Assembly (NCBI GenBank): GCA_023864145.1
Contig: JAIVER010000038.1
Location: 1-9,051 of the forward strand
Length of the DNA: 9,051 bases
Reading direction: 5' to 3'
From: Thiohalomonas sp.
GTDB taxonomy: Bacteria; Pseudomonadota; Gammaproteobacteria; GRL18
Shown: in pieces, positions 7,106 through 9,051 of the stretch
Position numbering within the stretch: the first letter of the stretch is position 1
How the letters are laid out: each line of letters starts with the position of its first letter
Position numbers and translations under genes: made by a program
The notes under the pieces: model-generated
Databases searched by the model: none
Told to the model about the DNA's origin: nothing
The model's input: only the letters and a program-made list of their open reading frames with translations

Positions 7106-7805
7106 GTTTTATCTCCTTTTCTGCCTTAGACATATGACGCTCCCATATTTTGAGACTTTTATGTTTATCTTTAGGTTTCATACGATTAAGACCTGCACGA
7201 ACGGGTGGTATAGGTTGCGGCTTCCTTTGCATAAAAGGAGGATTATGGGGATTATGACACTGGGTACAGTTATATCTGATTATTTCACCCTTCCAGTAAT
7301 AAGCACGCTTACCATGAGCACCGTAATACCAGTCTTTTTGACGGTTTGAGTGGCATTGACCACATACTTTCCATGATTCATTAAAATCAACATTATCATT
7401 ACGTACTGTTGTTAATTTATCTCTGTCTTTTGTATCATGACAGGAGAGGCACCATAAACGTCCTTCGCCATGTTTTAGAGAGACTTCATGCACAGGGGCT
7501 AAAATTCTTGGTGTTTCATTTGTCTGCCAGTTTTCATGACATTGAGAACAAGGATAAAAAGTAAGATGCTCTTTACGAGGAGGTACTATAGGTGCTGATT
7601 GATCGGCATACTGGTTAAATGCACTTTCAGGCTCAAGACCTTGTTTATGAGTAATGCTTTTTGTCGCTGTTTGTGGAAACATTTGAATGCCTTCATCCGC
7701 ATTAAGCCAGAATGCTTTCTCCTGAGCAGATGCCGCAGGTACAATAGCCATACCTACAATAAAAATAAATAATAAAAAACAACAAAGTCTTTTAGTACTA
7801 AACAT
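7098..7805 (-). CDS. Periplasmic tetrahaem cytochrome c
   Basis: A 235-residue exported protein with four CXXCH haem-attachment motifs: CSQCH (86-90), CLSCH (119-123), CGQCH (148-152) and CTQCH (180-184). Extra histidines at 106, 111, 164 and 187 could supply the sixth ligands, giving bis-His low-potential haems. The signal peptide is clear (MFSTKRLCC, then a hydrophobic run to about residue 22, with a likely cut after PAASA near 27). The C terminus is basic and Pro-rich. A longer frame starts at 7871, in ATGA overlap with the upstream cytochrome stop, but it would put 22 polar residues before the signal peptide. The start at 7805 has GGAGG 8 nt upstream and gives a normal signal, so it is chosen. 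It probably shuttles electrons between the Fe-S/NrfD-like complex and soluble cytochrome. It plays the positional role of DsrJ or NrfB, but those have three and five haems; I do not assign it to either. Confidence 0.87.
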   Translation of the reverse strand: MFSTKRLCCFLLFIFIVGMAIVPAASAQEKAFWLNADEGIQMFPQTATKSITHKQGLEPESAFNQYADQSAPIVPPRKEHLTFYPCSQCHENWQTNETPRILAPVHEVSLKHGEGRLWCLSCHDTKDRDKLTTVRNDNVDFNESWKVCGQCHSNRQKDWYYGAHGKRAYYWKGEIIRYNCTQCHNPHNPPFMQRKPQPIPPVRAGLNRMKPKDKHKSLKIWERHMSKAEKEIKHD

Positions 7806-7810
7806 CCTGA

Positions 7811-7819
7811 CTTCCTCCC
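7811..7819 (-). promoter_or_regulatory. Strong Shine-Dalgarno that sets the tetrahaem cytochrome start
   Basis: The minus-strand GGGAGGAAG has its GGAGG core 8 nt before the ATG at 7803-7805. This ideal spacing supports the short start directly before the signal peptide over the longer frame at 7871. Confidence 0.8.
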
Positions 7820-7867
7820 GGGATATCAGCTTAAGGTTATTCTTAGGATGTGCTAAGTAACTGAAAA

Positions 7868-8209
7868 TCATTTTAATGATGAATAATATGAAGCGATATT
7901 GACTATTTCTGTATCACTCAAACCTTTAGCAATAGCCGACATCATAGGGTCATTCCGTTTATCAGCCTTGTAATCATTAACAGATTTAATCAAATAATCT
8001 TTAATTTGACCTGCAATACGTGGAAATGCCGGCTGTCCATTAATGGCATCTTTACCCTCACCTTGTAATCCATGACAGCCCATGCAAACAGCTGCCCCGG
8101 TCTTACCCGCTTCAATTGCAGCATCATTGGCAGCTGCAGCATCGATAAAAATAAGCGTTGATGAAATAAGAACTGCAGTACTGGCCAGACACTTTATTAT
8201 TTTTTTCAT
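7868..8209 (-). CDS. Small exported monohaem cytochrome c (c553/c4-half type)
   Basis: A 113-residue class I cytochrome c, probably a soluble periplasmic electron carrier. It has a signal peptide (MKKIIK, then a hydrophobic run to about 27, with a likely cut near AAAA-ND). A single CMGCH haem motif (42-46) is followed by the HGLQGEG loop, FPRIAGQ (62-68) and a C-terminal helix ending EIVNIASYYSSLK. Met89 or Met90, in DPMMSAIAKGLSD, is the expected sixth ligand. This order is that of one half of a cytochrome c4 or of a c553. It is the first gene of the cluster, with a very good ribosome binding site (AAAGGAGG, about 8 nt before the ATG) and a candidate promoter about 33 bp upstream. Its stop overlaps a longer possible start of the tetrahaem gene. 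It is the likely redox partner of the tetrahaem cytochrome or a terminal oxidase; the direction is unknown. Confidence 0.9.
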   Translation of the reverse strand: MKKIIKCLASTAVLISSTLIFIDAAAANDAAIEAGKTGAAVCMGCHGLQGEGKDAINGQPAFPRIAGQIKDYLIKSVNDYKADKRNDPMMSAIAKGLSDTEIVNIASYYSSLK

Positions 8210-8248
8210 CTATTATCCTCCTTTGGATATTCTTAGAACAAGAACAGG

Positions 8249-8278
8249 AGTATAAACATACAAAATTCATCTTCGCAA
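8249..8278 (-). promoter_or_regulatory. Candidate sigma-70 promoter of the electron-transfer cluster
   Basis: On the minus strand TTGCGA (8273-8278) and TATACT (8249-8254) are 18 bp apart, a good -10 and a fair -35. Transcription would start near 8242, leaving about 33 nt of leader that contains the strong ribosome binding site of the cytochrome gene. The surrounding DNA is AT-rich, so chance matches are common. Confidence 0.45.
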
Positions 8279-8292
8279 GCTATTGTTTTTTA

Positions 8293-8380
8293 TGACATAT
8301 TGGCATAAAGCTAGTAAATATTCACATTCCTTGCCTGACAAATTGACAATCATAAAAGTAATTAAAACGAATATATGACA
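8293..8380. promoter_or_regulatory. Cluster of TGACA/TGTCA motifs upstream of the promoter, possible operator
   Basis: TGACA occurs on the plus strand at 8293-8297, 8336-8340, 8344-8348 and 8376-8380. The middle two form a tight direct repeat with an 8-bp period (CTGACAAATTGACA, 8335-8348). They lie about 20-100 bp upstream of the candidate -35, where an activator or a response regulator would bind. I do not recognise the regulator; the motif is not a canonical FNR site. Confidence 0.35.
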
Positions 8381-8570
8381 AATACATTTAAGTTAATTTT
8401 GAGAGAATACATTGCTTAAATAAATTGAAACTTATTGAAAACATTAGCCTAAGGCAATATTTATTATACAGGTATTTTGAAATAAACATAGGTAGTGATA
8501 TTTCACAATGAAAGATTTATACGTTTTATTTTTTTTATTTATTACAAGATTAAACATGTCAATTTGTCAG
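8335..8570. repeat. 14-bp inverted repeat pair in the upstream region
   Basis: CTGACAAATTGACA at 8335-8348 and its exact reverse complement TGTCAATTTGTCAG at 8557-8570 are separated by 208 bp of AT-rich DNA. The second copy overlaps a short palindrome, TTGTC-AGA-GACAA (8564-8576). Two operator sites for the same regulator, or the ends of a small degraded element, would both explain it. Confidence 0.5.
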
Positions 8571-8638
8571 AGACAATAAAATTATTAAACAAATTTAATA
8601 GAAATTAATAACAAATAATTTATTTTTTTAATAAAATT
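8381..8638. other. AT-rich intergenic DNA upstream of the cluster
   Basis: No gene is seen between the upstream regulatory motifs and the mobile element on the right. The stretch is very AT-rich, with A/T runs (for example 8525-8541 and 8612-8636). Apart from the inverted repeat copy at 8557-8570 and the small palindrome at 8564-8576, I see no structure. Composition changes at about 8639, which I take as the approximate edge of the element on the right. Confidence 0.4.
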
Positions 8639-9051
8639 GGGACAGCTCAAGCACGCTTTACAGTTTTCTGAGCTCAGCAATAAAAAAGGAAGTCATCAAA
8701 CCCGTATTCTGAGATAATATTGTTACCAGACAATTTATCCAGGAGCAATACCCGTGACAGGCTTGTACAACACTGATTTAACGAGTTCCCAGAAAATAGA
8801 GTTTAGCGCAAAGGTATTGGCAAACCAAGGGTTACATGGTTCATGTGACTCAAATGAGTCAAGAGTATGGTTTATCACGCCCCACACTCTATCGTGTTCA
8901 GGAAAATACTGCAGAAATTTTATTCCAGCATTTCAGTCAAACACAGGAGCAACTAAAAGTCCGTAGCATCACGGTTGATCAAGTACAACTGGAACGTACC
9001 ATTATTGCGTTGTCGATTATGGCACCTAATAGCATCCGTGCCATAGAAGAT
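8639..9051 (+). mobile_element. Probable left part of an insertion element (runs off the window)
   Basis: From about 8639 the DNA becomes less AT-rich, and it leads into a transposase-like gene with its own ribosome binding site. The stretch starts with GGGACAGCTCAAGCACGC and contains a perfect 10-bp palindrome (CTGAGCTCAG, 8668-8677). The true terminal repeat cannot be set because the other end lies outside the window. The boundary is inferred from composition and the gene position. Confidence 0.4.
8754..9051 (+). pseudogene. Transposase-like gene, frameshifted near codon 30, 3' end missing
   Basis: A GTG start at 8754 has AGGAG 8 nt upstream (8741-8745). The first 30 codons read MTGLYNTDLTSSQKIEF and on to NQGLHG. 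The same frame then becomes implausible, while the +1 frame gives VTQMSQEYGLSRPTLYRV and a coherent 69-codon stretch (8845-9051) ending PNSIRAIED at the window edge, still open. Deleting one base near 8842 joins the two into GYVTQMSQEYG. The SRPTLY segment looks like a helix-turn-helix of an N-terminal DNA-binding domain. The pattern recalls the DUF6399-type putative transposases, from memory only. The gene is therefore probably inactivated by a one-base insertion, although programmed frameshifting or a sequencing error are not excluded. Confidence 0.6.

Noticed and set aside
4851..7805. Naming the tetrahaem, Fe-S and membrane genes dsrJ, dsrO and dsrP
   Set aside because: DsrJ has three haems, no dsrMK or dsrAB is present, and the same subunit types occur in several other complexes.
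7840..7857. Short CTTAG/CTAAG hairpin between the two cytochrome genes
   Set aside because: Only a 5-bp AT-rich stem with a 6-nt loop, as expected by chance.
7098..7871. Start of the tetrahaem cytochrome at 7871, coupled to the upstream stop by ATGA
   Set aside because: It would place 22 polar residues before the signal peptide and ignore an ideal Shine-Dalgarno directly before 7805.
8754..8860. Programmed ribosomal frameshift in the right-hand transposase
   Set aside because: No clear slippery sequence or following stem was found at the shift; a simple one-base insertion explains it, though it is not excluded.

Overview
The window is an AT-rich stretch of proteobacterial DNA, probably from a gammaproteobacterial sulfur oxidiser or a relative; the organism is inferred from gene content and style, not from a marker gene. 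Its core is one long minus-strand gene cluster (about 8209 down to 2276) for periplasmic and quinone-linked electron transfer. Debris of mobile elements lies on both sides.

In transcription order the cluster encodes: a small exported monohaem cytochrome c; an exported tetrahaem cytochrome c; a ferredoxin-like Fe-S protein with an unusual Lys-Arg Tat signal; an NrfD/DsrP-type integral membrane quinone-interacting subunit; a protein with the hallmarks of RquA, the enzyme that converts ubiquinone to rhodoquinone; a sulfide:quinone oxidoreductase (SQR) homologue that keeps the three expected cysteines; and a previously uncalled 51-residue protein with a strong ribosome binding site. The tetrahaem, Fe-S and NrfD-like genes overlap by a few bases. 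A GC-rich hairpin follows the 51-residue gene and may end the transcript. A 14-bp hairpin lies between the NrfD-like gene and rquA.

Downstream on the same strand are a COQ10/RatA-type START-domain protein (a ubiquinone-binding family) and a family 2 glycosyltransferase.

Together the genes suggest a quinone-centred module. SQR feeds sulfide electrons into a quinone pool, RquA changes that pool towards low-potential rhodoquinone, and the NrfD/Fe-S/tetrahaem/monohaem set exchanges electrons between quinone and periplasmic cytochromes. No molybdenum catalytic subunit is present, as in the DsrJOP, NrfBCD and alternative-complex-III families. The link between rhodoquinone and a sulfide/cytochrome module is the most interesting feature.

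The left end (1-921) holds the end of a plus-strand ORF, an IS3-family transposase fragment and about 600 bp of AT-rich DNA with one possible gene relic. The right end (8210-9051) holds the promoter region of the cluster, with repeated TGACA/TGTCA motifs, and then the 5' part of a plus-strand transposase-like gene that is frameshifted about 30 codons in and runs off the window.
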